The position numbers and the translations under genes were made by a program. Shown here one piece after another: positions 25,261-33,338 of a stretch of 48,130 nt of DNA. The first letter of the stretch is position 1. The number at the start of each line of letters is the position of its first letter. Source of the DNA: Gammaproteobacteria bacterium (GTDB taxonomy: Bacteria; Pseudomonadota; Gammaproteobacteria; Burkholderiales; Rhodocyclaceae); the NCBI GenBank assembly GCA_029289235.1, contig JARFTZ010000051.1:1-48130 (forward strand), written 5' to 3'. The notes under the pieces are model-generated. The model saw only the letters and a program-made list of their open reading frames with translations. It searched no databases and had not been told where the DNA came from.

Positions 25261-25278
25261 ATGATTGCGCTACCATTT
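25261..25278 (-). promoter_or_regulatory. LacI-type operator O1
   Basis: ATGATTGCGCTACCATTT is the exact reverse complement of O2 at 25419-25436. Its GCGC centre and the pseudo-palindromic TGGTAGCGC arm are typical of LacI-family sites. A weaker partial copy, CGGTAACGCTTGAA, lies at 25239-25252. Confidence 0.8.
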
Positions 25279-25418
25279 GTTGGTGGTATCAGGCTGCGTC
25301 TGATTTTCAGAGCAAGCAGCGGTTTGCGCCCTGAAAGGTTCTGGTATTTGATTCGCGGTATCTGCGTATTGGGGGGGCGCGCTTCATGACGTGGATTTCG
25401 GACGATAGGCGCGCAAAA

Positions 25419-25436
25419 AAATGGTAGCGCAATCAT
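25419..25436 (+). promoter_or_regulatory. LacI-type operator O2 upstream of the dehydratase gene
   Basis: AAATGGTAGCGCAATCAT, an exact inverted copy of O1, ends 21 bp before the dehydratase ATG. The O1-O2 centre distance is 159 bp, close to 15 helical turns, so looping is plausible. No convincing promoter was recognised elsewhere in 25166-25418. Confidence 0.8.
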
Positions 25437-25457
25437 CTCGAAAAATGGAGAAACAGC

Positions 25458-26615
25458 ATGGCCCTCGCACGCAATAGCGCGACAACGCAAGGAGATCGCA
25501 TCGCCTGGGTGCGGTTGTCGTCGACCTTCCTTCCTTTGGCCAATCCCATCAGCGATGCCAAGGTGTTGACCGGCCGCCAGAAGCCGATGACCGAGATTGC
25601 CATTCTCTTTGCCGAAATTGAAACCGCTGACGGACACCAGGGGCTCGGGTTCAGTTATTCGAAACGTGCTGGCGGCCCCGGGCAGTTTGCCCATGCGAAA
25701 GAGATTGCCTCGGCACTGATCGGAGAGGATCCGAGCGATATCGCCAGATTGTGGGACAAGCTATGTTGGGCCGGTGCCTCGGTGGGGCGTAGCGGGTTGT
25801 CCACGCAGGCGATCGGCGCATTCGACGTCGCGCTGTGGGATCTCAAGGCGAAGCGCGCCGGGTTGCCGTTGGCGAAATTGCTCGGTGCGTACCGCGATTC
25901 GGTACGTTGCTACAACACCTCCGGCGGGTTTCTGCATACGCCGCTAGAGCAGTTGCTGGTGAATACCTCCGCATCGCGGGAAAAAGGTATTGGCGGAATC
26001 AAGCTGAAGGTTGGACAACCGGACTGCGCGCTCGATATCAAACGCGTCGAAGCCGTGCGAAAGCATCTGGGGGATGACTTTCCGTTGATGGTGGATGCCA
26101 ATCAGCAGTGGGATCGACCCACGGCGCAGAGGATGTGCCGGATCTTCGAGCAATTCAACCTGATCTGGATCGAGGAGCCGCTCGATGCCTATGACAACGA
26201 AGGTCATGCGGCGCTGGCAGCGCAATTCGATACACCGATCGCCACCGGCGAAATGCTTACCAGTGCCGCCGAGGTCGCCGAACTGATCAGGCATCGTGCC
26301 GCCGATTACATCATGCCCGACGCGCCCCGCGTCGGCGGGATCACGCCTTTCCTGAAAGTGGCCGGCCTGGCCGATCACGCCGGGTTGATGCTGGCGCCGC
26401 ATTTCGCCATGGAACTGCACGTGCATCTGGCGGCGGCGTATCCGCGCGAGCCGTGGGTCGAGCACTTCGAGTGGCTGGAGCCCCTGTTCAATGAACGGCT
26501 GGAAATCGCCAATGGCCGCATGCTGGTACCGGGCCGCCCGGGGCTGGGCGTGAGCATGAGCGATCAGGCCAGGGCGTGGACGAGAGAGCAGACGGAGGTC
26601 GGCGTTCGCCCGTAA
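25458..26615 (+). CDS. L-talarate/galactarate dehydratase (enolase superfamily)
   Basis: This 385-residue mandelate-racemase-subgroup enzyme should dehydrate L-talarate and galactarate to 5-keto-4-deoxyglucarate. It reads like the Salmonella L-talarate/galactarate dehydratase as remembered: FLPLANPISDAKVLTGRQKP, GFSYSKRAGGPG, WAGASVGRSGLS and CYNTSGGFLHTPLEQ. Catalytic features are Lys-x-Lys in GGIKLKVGQ, metal ligands in DANQQWD, WIEEPLDA and TGEMLTS, and the His base in LAPHFAMELH. GGAG lies upstream of ATG 25458. It is the first gene of the LacI-controlled unit and functionally overlaps GarD. Confidence 0.9.
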   Translation: MALARNSATTQGDRIAWVRLSSTFLPLANPISDAKVLTGRQKPMTEIAILFAEIETADGHQGLGFSYSKRAGGPGQFAHAKEIASALIGEDPSDIARLWDKLCWAGASVGRSGLSTQAIGAFDVALWDLKAKRAGLPLAKLLGAYRDSVRCYNTSGGFLHTPLEQLLVNTSASREKGIGGIKLKVGQPDCALDIKRVEAVRKHLGDDFPLMVDANQQWDRPTAQRMCRIFEQFNLIWIEEPLDAYDNEGHAALAAQFDTPIATGEMLTSAAEVAELIRHRAADYIMPDAPRVGGITPFLKVAGLADHAGLMLAPHFAMELHVHLAAAYPREPWVEHFEWLEPLFNERLEIANGRMLVPGRPGLGVSMSDQARAWTREQTEVGVRP

Positions 26616-26680
26616 GCCGGGGAAGACGGAGTGGTGGGTTGGTAGAAGCGGTGTATTTGTCATTCAAGGAGGAGTCAAGC

Positions 26681-27649
26681 ATGAAAAGAATGATCGGTTT
26701 TACCCTCGTGGCAGCATCCCTAGCACTGGTCAACGTGGCGTCGGCGCAGAGCGACGTCAAATGGCCGACCAAACCGGTTCAGGTCATTGTGCCGGCGGGG
26801 GCGGGTGGCGACACGGACTTCAACGCCCGGCAAGTAGCGCGGTTCTTTGAAAAGATCACCGGCAAGTCGATGATCGTTACCAACGTCAAAGGCGGGTCGG
26901 GGTCCATCGGTACGGGGCAGGTCAAAAGCGCGGCGCCGGACGGCAACACGATTCTGTTTGCCCACACGGGCTTGTTGGTCGTCAATGAAGTATCCGGCAT
27001 GAACGACTACAGCTACGAAGCCTTTGACATCTCTTGTATCCCCGCCGTGGACAAGGGCAATGTGCTGGTGGCGAGCAAGAAATCGGGGTTGAAGAGCGTG
27101 CAGGAGGTGATCGACAAGGCCAAGGCGCAGCCGAATACCATCGTTTATGGCACCGAAATGGGCGGCTTCTCGCATCTGCAAGGGCTTGTCTTCCAGAAGC
27201 TGGCCGGGATTCAGCTGAAGATCGTGGATGCCGGCTCGGCTTCCGAGAAGATCGTCTCATTGCTCGGTGGGCGTAATGATCTCGGCGCGATCACCTTCGG
27301 CGCCGTAAAGGACTATGCGGCTACCGGGGAAATGAACATCGTCGGCCAATACCCGAACGAGCGTAACCCGCTGCTGGGGGATATCAAGACCTTCCGGGAA
27401 CAGGGCGTTCCGTTTGGCATCGAGAAGTCGTACCTGATCGCCTTCCCGAAGGGAACGAATCCGGCCATCGTCAAGAAGATGGCCGACGTGATGCAGCAGA
27501 TCAGCAAGGACCCCGCGTACGCCAAGGCGCTGGAGGATGGTTTCAAGCAGCCGGTCGCCTTCTTCCACACGCAGGACGCACTGAAACAACTTGCTGAAGT
27601 CCGCGCGGACTTCATGCAGTACAAGGATCTTCTTCGTCAGAAGAAGTAG
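26681..27649 (+). CDS. TctC-family periplasmic substrate-binding protein (receptor 2)
   Basis: The 322-residue receptor has a Sec signal (MKRMIGFTLVAASLALV ... ASAQ) and is nearly collinear with receptor 1: WPTKPVQVIVPAGAGGDTDF, FFEKITGK, FSHLQGL, YAKALEDGFKQPVAF and MQYKDLLRQKK. No tctAB genes accompany it, so it may use the TctAB pair encoded at 19544-21559 with a different ligand, plausibly galactarate or talarate. AAGGAGG at 26667-26673 fixes the start. The frame is open upstream without coding character. It lies 65 bp after the dehydratase gene and ends at a strong terminator. Confidence 0.9.
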   Translation: MKRMIGFTLVAASLALVNVASAQSDVKWPTKPVQVIVPAGAGGDTDFNARQVARFFEKITGKSMIVTNVKGGSGSIGTGQVKSAAPDGNTILFAHTGLLVVNEVSGMNDYSYEAFDISCIPAVDKGNVLVASKKSGLKSVQEVIDKAKAQPNTIVYGTEMGGFSHLQGLVFQKLAGIQLKIVDAGSASEKIVSLLGGRNDLGAITFGAVKDYAATGEMNIVGQYPNERNPLLGDIKTFREQGVPFGIEKSYLIAFPKGTNPAIVKKMADVMQQISKDPAYAKALEDGFKQPVAFFHTQDALKQLAEVRADFMQYKDLLRQKK

Positions 27650-27673
27650 TCGGGCAGCTCCCCGCTTTGCTCG

Positions 27674-27708
27674 TCGGGAACGGCGCCTCCTCGCCGTTCC
27701 CGATTTTT
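27674..27708 (+). terminator. Rho-independent terminator after receptor 2
   Basis: TCGGGAACGGCG (27674-27685) pairs perfectly with CGCCGTTCCCGA (27692-27703) over 12 bp with a six-base loop, then TTTTT. Confidence 0.93.
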
Positions 27709-27787
27709 GCTTGGTACTTGCGGCAGGGTAAAAGGAGTAGATTCCGGTTTCCGGGGTGTTTCCACCCGTCAGCTATCGGAGCGAGCG

Positions 27788-28777
27788 ATGCACGCATGCA
27801 GGCAGAGTCAGGGACAGGTCGAGTTTGTCATTAACCCACGCTACCCCGATCCGACCATCGAGGTGCTCGATCCGGCTTTCCTGCGCTACCGGATCTTCAG
27901 CGCCTCGGTCGAACAACTCGGCTCCGGTCTGCGCTGGGCCGAGGGGCCGGTGTGGTTCGGCGACGGACGCTACCTGCTGTTCAGCGACATCCCCAACAAC
28001 CGTATCCTGCGCTGGGACGAAACGACCGGTGGCCTTTCCGTTTTTCGCCAGCCGTCGAACCATTCCAACGGGCTGGCGCGCGACCGCCAGGGGCGGCTGA
28101 TCGCCTGCGAACACCTTGCCCGGCGCATCACGCGCACCGAGTACGACGGGTCGATCACCGTCCTTGCCGACCGTTTTGATGGCAAGCGCTTCAACTCGCC
28201 GAACGACATCGTCTGCGCGTCGGATGGCTCGATCTGGTTTTCCGATCCGGTCTTCGGCATTTCCGGTGAATGGGAAGGAGAAAAGGCGGAGCCGGAATTG
28301 CCGCAAGGCGTCTATCGCATCGACGGGCAAACCGGCAGGGTCACGCGGGTGATCGACGAGATGGCCGGGCCCAACGGCCTGTGCTTCTCGCCCGACGGGC
28401 GGACGCTCTACGTCGTCGAGTCGCGCGCCACCCCGTACCGCAGGATCTGGGCGTATTCGGTCAGCAAGGACGGCAAGCGCCTCGGCCGCCGGCGTCCGTT
28501 CGTTGACGCCAACGGGCCGGGTGCGTTCGACGGAATCAAGGTCGATGTCGATGGCAATCTGTGGTGTGGCTTCGGCAGCAACGGCTCGCTCGAAGCCGAC
28601 CCGGCGGCGCTGGACGGGGTGCGGGTGTATGACGCCGAGGGCCGGCCGCTGGCGCACATTCACCTCCCGGAACGCTGCGCCAACCTGTGCTTCGGCGGCG
28701 CCAAGCGCAACCGGCTGTTCATGGCCGCCAGCCACTCGCTGTACGCGCTGTATGTGGAGACGCGCGGCGCGGTTTAG
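27788..28777 (+). CDS. SMP-30/gluconolactonase-family lactonase
   Basis: The 329-residue six-bladed beta-propeller protein shows the metal-binding positions of SMP-30 lactonases: Glu in LRWAEGPVWFGDG, Asn in FNSPNDIVCASDGS and GPNGLCFSPDG, and Asp in IKVDVDGNLWCG. Such enzymes hydrolyse sugar-acid lactones. Beside aldarate genes, a glucaro- or galactaro-lactone is a reasonable substrate, as in the oxidative uronate route, though no uronate dehydrogenase is visible. The ATG at 27788 follows CGGAG. No Sec signal is seen, so it is probably cytoplasmic. It follows the terminator by 79 bp and may have its own promoter. Confidence 0.88.
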   Translation: MHACRQSQGQVEFVINPRYPDPTIEVLDPAFLRYRIFSASVEQLGSGLRWAEGPVWFGDGRYLLFSDIPNNRILRWDETTGGLSVFRQPSNHSNGLARDRQGRLIACEHLARRITRTEYDGSITVLADRFDGKRFNSPNDIVCASDGSIWFSDPVFGISGEWEGEKAEPELPQGVYRIDGQTGRVTRVIDEMAGPNGLCFSPDGRTLYVVESRATPYRRIWAYSVSKDGKRLGRRRPFVDANGPGAFDGIKVDVDGNLWCGFGSNGSLEADPAALDGVRVYDAEGRPLAHIHLPERCANLCFGGAKRNRLFMAASHSLYALYVETRGAV

Positions 28778-28790
28778 CGCCCAAGCAGTT

Positions 28791-28859
28791 CGTCACCCCG
28801 GCGCACGCCGGAATCCAGAAAATTCAACGAACTGGATCCCGGCGTGCGCCGGGGTGACG
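28791..28859. repeat. REP-like palindromic repeat 2
   Basis: The first 20 bases (28791-28810, starting CGTCACCCCGG) are perfectly complementary to 28840-28859. The stem continues imperfectly through GAATCCAG and CTGGATCC around a loop of about 13 bases. Same family as 18349-18417. It lies between convergent genes and could act as a bidirectional transcript end. Confidence 0.85.
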
Positions 28860-28876
28860 AATGATTTGAAGCTCTC

Positions 28877-30007
<1,131 letters not shown>

Positions 30008-31405
30008 CTAACGCAGCGCGTCGCCGAGGAAACGTTCGAGGCGCGGATCGAGCGCGTAGGCGACATTGAAGCGCAGCCATGGCGAGGGCTGCATCTGCGG
30101 CCGGAAAATGTTGCCGGGAGCGAACATGATTCCCTCCTGTGCGGCCTGCGTTGCGAGCTGTGCCGAATCGTTGATGCCCGGTGCCTCGGCCCAGACGAAC
30201 ATCCCGCCCTGGGGCTCGGCGTAGACGTTGAGCCCCGCTTTCTCCAGCAGTCGCAGGGTGCGTGCGGTGGCGTCGCCAAGCCGCCCCTGCACCCGCTCCA
30301 GGAACTTGCGGTAGTGGCCTTCGATAAGCATCAGGTAAACGAGCCGTTCGGCGAACTCCGAGGTGGCGACGCAGGTGATGATCTTGACGTCGGTCAGCTT
30401 CGCGGCGAGGTCCATGTCGCAGGCGAGGAAGCCGACGCGCAGGTTGGCCGAGAGCGTCTTCGAGAAGCTGCCGACGTAGATCACCCGGCGCAGCTGGTCG
30501 AGTTGCGCCAGTCGCGTGGCGTTGCCCGGGTGGAAATCGGCGTAGGTGTCGTCCTCGACCACCAGGAAGTTGTGCTTTTCGGCGAGCTGCAGGATCCGGA
30601 AAGCGGTGGCCGGGGTCAGGTTGCAGGCGGTCGGGTTGTGCAGCACGGAGTGGGTGAAGAAGAGCTTGGGCTGGTGTTGGGCCAGCAGGGCTTCGAGCGC
30701 GGCGGTGTCCGGTCCGTCCTGGGTACGCGGCACGCCGATCAGGTTGATGCCCTGCAGGCGCAGCATCGAGAACAGGTTCCAGTAGCCGGGGTCGTCGACG
30801 AAAACGCAGTCGCCGGGTTTGACCAGGTAGCGGAAAACGATGTCGAGTGCCTGCGTGGCGCCCTGGGCCAGGACGATCTGCTTCGGGTCGGCGGCGATGC
30901 CGATCTCGCCGAGCTTGATCTGCAACTGGTCGCGCAGCGGCCGGTAACCACGCGAGGTGCCGTAGTCGACCACACGCGCGTCGGCTCGCCGCGACAGCGC
31001 GCGGATGTTGCGCCGTACGCCTTCCTCGTCGAGCCATTCCGGCGGCAGCCAGCCGGCACCGACCTTGACGTTCTCGCTGGTGTGGTCGAGGCACTGGTAC
31101 AGCACGCCGGTATTGTCGAAGGCCCGTTCCTGCTCGTCGCTGCGGGTCGCCGTCGGCACCGGTTCCTGGCGCGGCGCAACGAAAAAGCCGGCGCCGCGCC
31201 GGGACTGCAGGTAGCCGAGGGCGACCAGCCGGTCGTAGGCCTCGACGACGGTGAAGCGGCTGACACCGTGTGTTTCGGCAAAGCTGCGGATCGGCGGCAC
31301 GCGCATGCCGGGACGCAGCACGCGATCGTCAATCAGTGCGCGAGTCCCGCTCACGATCTGGTCGATGAGCGGCAGGCTCGAGGCGCTGTTCAGGCTCAGT
31401 TGCAT
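30008..31405 (-). CDS. MocR-family transcriptional regulator (GntR HTH + aminotransferase fold)
   Basis: The 465-residue protein joins an N-terminal GntR winged helix (RPGMRVPPIRSFAETHGVSRFTVVEAYDRL, residues about 32-61) to a fold-type I PLP domain. Features of the latter are QGATQALDIVFRYLV, DPGYWN, HNPTACNLTPA, VEDDTYADF and the PLP lysine in YVGSFSKTLSANLRVGF. MocR proteins use PLP or its adducts with amino compounds as effectors. It is divergent from a small lipoprotein gene and upstream of the flavin oxidoreductase. An inverted repeat just upstream (31436-31463) is a likely binding site. Confidence 0.93.
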   Translation of the reverse strand: MQLSLNSASSLPLIDQIVSGTRALIDDRVLRPGMRVPPIRSFAETHGVSRFTVVEAYDRLVALGYLQSRRGAGFFVAPRQEPVPTATRSDEQERAFDNTGVLYQCLDHTSENVKVGAGWLPPEWLDEEGVRRNIRALSRRADARVVDYGTSRGYRPLRDQLQIKLGEIGIAADPKQIVLAQGATQALDIVFRYLVKPGDCVFVDDPGYWNLFSMLRLQGINLIGVPRTQDGPDTAALEALLAQHQPKLFFTHSVLHNPTACNLTPATAFRILQLAEKHNFLVVEDDTYADFHPGNATRLAQLDQLRRVIYVGSFSKTLSANLRVGFLACDMDLAAKLTDVKIITCVATSEFAERLVYLMLIEGHYRKFLERVQGRLGDATARTLRLLEKAGLNVYAEPQGGMFVWAEAPGINDSAQLATQAAQEGIMFAPGNIFRPQMQPSPWLRFNVAYALDPRLERFLGDALR

Positions 31406-31435
31406 GACTCACTCCCGTGCTTCCACAGAGCCGGT

Positions 31436-31463
31436 GCTGTATCGGTCGTCGGACCGGTACAGC
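31436..31463. promoter_or_regulatory. Putative MocR operator (inverted repeat)
   Basis: GCTGTATCGGTC and GACCGGTACAGC are inverted over 12 bp with one mismatch and a GTCG spacer. A further CTGTAC occurs at 31483-31488, giving repeated CTGTA half-sites as often seen at MocR targets. It lies in the 146-bp divergent gap. Confidence 0.6.
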
Positions 31464-31490
31464 ATGCTCCACTGTTTGAAAACTGTACAT

Positions 31491-31518
31491 TTGAGACGAA
31501 TAAAGTGTCCGGTATTGT
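31491..31518 (+). promoter_or_regulatory. Candidate promoter of the lipoprotein gene
   Basis: TTGAGA (31491-31496), 16 bp, TATTGT (31513-31518). It lies just beyond the CTGTAC half-site, so the MocR protein could regulate it. Confidence 0.45.
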
Positions 31519-31551
31519 TCCGGTTGTGTCAATCAGATACCGGAGGACGTG

Positions 31552-32082
31552 ATGGCCCAGCGAAATGTTCCGAACGCCTTGTTACGCGCGATGTGTGTTG
31601 CTTCGGTCATGCTGCTGGCCGCGTGCCAGCCAGCGGACGTTCGCGCGCCGCGTCAGTCCGTCGTCGAATGGGCCGAGCAGCATCTCCTCTTCGTGGCCGA
31701 CGAGCGGTCCAGCCAGGTGCGTGCTTTCCATCTCGGCAACGGGGCGCCGGTGCCGCTGGCGGAGTCGCGCAGTGGCGGGCACGCGCGAGTCCGCGACATG
31801 CAGGTCGATGCGCCGCTCGGACGATTGTGGGTGCTCGGCTACAGCGGCGTGTCGGTCTTCGATGCACGTACGCTCGTGCTCCAGCGCTTCATCCCGCTGG
31901 AAGGGGCGCATCTGTCATCGATGCGTCTGGAGGGAGAACGGGTGCGTCTGTTCTCCGCCTCGGGCGAGGCGGCCGGCGAGATCGACCGCCGCGGCGGTGC
32001 CTTAGGCCTGCTGGCCGCCGGCGTGACTGAAAATGTCCTCGAGCGTGCGGGCATAGTCGTCCCAGGGAAGGCCGTCAACTGA
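31552..32082 (+). CDS. Small putative lipoprotein with propeller-like repeat
   Basis: The 176-residue protein has a lipoprotein signal ending in the lipobox LLAAC near residue 24. The rest resembles part of a beta-propeller, with HLLFVADERSSQVRAFHL, MQVDAPLGRLWVLGYSGVSVFDA and LEGERVRLFSA in strand-like repeats. No family name is certain. GGAGG five bases upstream favours ATG 31552 over GTG 31549. The last 81 bp overlap the 3' end of the D-glutamate cyclase-like gene on the opposite strand, so its tail may be an extension into a former intergenic region. Confidence 0.65.
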   Translation: MAQRNVPNALLRAMCVASVMLLAACQPADVRAPRQSVVEWAEQHLLFVADERSSQVRAFHLGNGAPVPLAESRSGGHARVRDMQVDAPLGRLWVLGYSGVSVFDARTLVLQRFIPLEGAHLSSMRLEGERVRLFSASGEAAGEIDRRGGALGLLAAGVTENVLERAGIVVPGKAVN

Positions 32083-32907
32083 CAGCACCCGCTCCCGAGT
32101 GCAACCATCGACCGCCCCGGCGGCGACCATCGCCTCGACGACGCGGCGTTCTTGTGCGGGAGATCGGAGCAAGGGTTTTCCCGAAAGCAGGGACAGCGCT
32201 GCCGCCAGCGCATAACCGCCCCAGTTCGAGATGCCCGCCGGCACGACGTGGTCTGCCACCGTGGCGCTGAAGATGAGTTCGCCGTGGGTGATCCGTCCGC
32301 CCAGTTGTGCGCGCAAGGATCCCAGTCCGAGTTCGTTGCCGCCGTCGCCGACGGCCAGGGAGGTGAATTTCCGGGGCTCGGGCGGGTCCAGCAAGCGGTC
32401 CGCGCCGGGAATCAGGTCGTCGAGAATTTCCCCGTGCATCGAATAGCGGTGACCGTCGGCTGCGTTGCCGGGCCGCTCGATGGCGAGCACGTGCGTCGGC
32501 GCGAACTCGCCGAGCAAGTTGTCGATGGCGCGGTCAGCGTTGTCCTGAGGAAGGTCGATCTGGACGATCGGTGTCTTGAGTCCGGCCACGGCCGCCCCGG
32601 CGGCGAGCAGCGGGGCGCTGTACTCGTCGGTGACCAGCACGACGTGCTTGCCGAGTTGCTGCAATGCATCGGCGATGTCCAGCGCACCGGGCGGGCCGTC
32701 GGTCTCGCCGGCCAGCACGGCGCGGATGCAGAAACCGGTGACGATGACAATCCGCTCGCCATCCAGGAGCGTCCGGGCCGCCGGATCGAGCGTGTCGAAC
32801 GGGGCGTGCGCGGCCAGTCCGCGGCCACCCGGATCGCGGCGGGCGATTTTCTCGATGGCTCTGATGACATCATGAACGGTTGGCGTGGCCACGGTTTTGC
32901 CTTTCAT
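32002..32907 (-). CDS. D-glutamate cyclase-like protein (DUF4392)
   Basis: The 301-residue protein resembles the DUF4392 domain of mitochondrial D-glutamate cyclase, which converts D-glutamate to 5-oxo-D-proline. Motifs are IVIVTGFCIRAV, ETDGPPGALDIADALQQLG, AIERPGNAADGHRYSMHG and AVGDGGNELGLGS with conserved Asp/Asn residues, then ADHVVPAGISNWGGYALAA. Stand-alone DUF4392 proteins occur in many proteobacteria. It is divergent from the TAXI-TRAP genes across a 431-bp gap that carries NtrC-like sites, which supports an amino-acid nitrogen role. Confidence 0.82.
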   Translation of the reverse strand: MKGKTVATPTVHDVIRAIEKIARRDPGGRGLAAHAPFDTLDPAARTLLDGERIVIVTGFCIRAVLAGETDGPPGALDIADALQQLGKHVVLVTDEYSAPLLAAGAAVAGLKTPIVQIDLPQDNADRAIDNLLGEFAPTHVLAIERPGNAADGHRYSMHGEILDDLIPGADRLLDPPEPRKFTSLAVGDGGNELGLGSLRAQLGGRITHGELIFSATVADHVVPAGISNWGGYALAAALSLLSGKPLLRSPAQERRVVEAMVAAGAVDGCTRERVLSVDGLPWDDYARTLEDIFSHAGGQQA

Positions 32908-32969
32908 CTTGTGCGTAGGTTGCGCTTACTTCGGGGCGGGACTCTAGCATGGCTGGCAAGTGTGGCGTG

Positions 32970-32986
32970 TGCGCCACAGTGGTGCA
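32970..32986. promoter_or_regulatory. NtrC-like enhancer site 1
   Basis: TGCGCCACAGTGGTGCA matches 14 of 17 positions of the enteric NtrC consensus TGCACCAAAATGGTGCA, keeping the GTGC arm and N7 spacing. It lies 31 bp, three helical turns, from site 2. Confidence 0.6.
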
Positions 32987-33000
32987 GCACCGGTGCTGGT

Positions 33001-33017
33001 TGCACCATTGTTGTGCA
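33001..33017. promoter_or_regulatory. NtrC-like enhancer site 2
   Basis: TGCACCATTGTTGTGCA has the exact GCAC-N7-GTGC arms and matches 13 of 17 consensus positions. A separate 12-bp palindrome, AGCACCGGTGCT (32986-32997), sits between the two sites. The centre is about 118 bp upstream of the predicted sigma-54 start. Confidence 0.65.
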
Positions 33018-33100
33018 AGTTGTCTTGCGCCGTTTTGTTTCCTTTTGCGTTTCCCAGAAAAAACAGATTGTTAGGTGGCCTTACCAAAATCCGTTTTTGA

Positions 33101-33116
33101 TGGCATGCAATCTGCT
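33101..33116 (+). promoter_or_regulatory. Sigma-54-type promoter for the TAXI-TRAP operon
   Basis: TGGCATGCAATCTGCT has GG and GC exactly 10 bases apart and matches TGGCAC-N5-TTGCW at nine of eleven fixed positions. The predicted start near 33127 leaves a leader of about 210 nt. The leader up to the ribosome-binding site at 33325-33330 shows no other feature I can name. Confidence 0.6.
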
Positions 33117-33338
33117 AGAGTGGGCCCGGTGTATGGCTTTTCGCCTATTTCTTGCGGTTTTGCGCACAAATCGTCAAGAAAGCGGCATTGAAGTGGTTTT
33201 TGCGCTAATCTCCGCTTGCTTTGCCCGGAAAAATCGCCGATGTTGTTACATCCGTTTCCGGAAACCAACAACAAGCGGGTCATTCTTATCAACCGGCCCT
33301 TTCGCAGGGTCACTGGCACATTTCTGGAGGTATCAAGA

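Noticed and set aside
32908-32960. A minus-strand sigma-54 promoter for the D-glutamate cyclase gene
   Set aside because: No GG-N10-GC arrangement occurs on the minus strand in this stretch, so NtrC control is proposed only for the transporter side.
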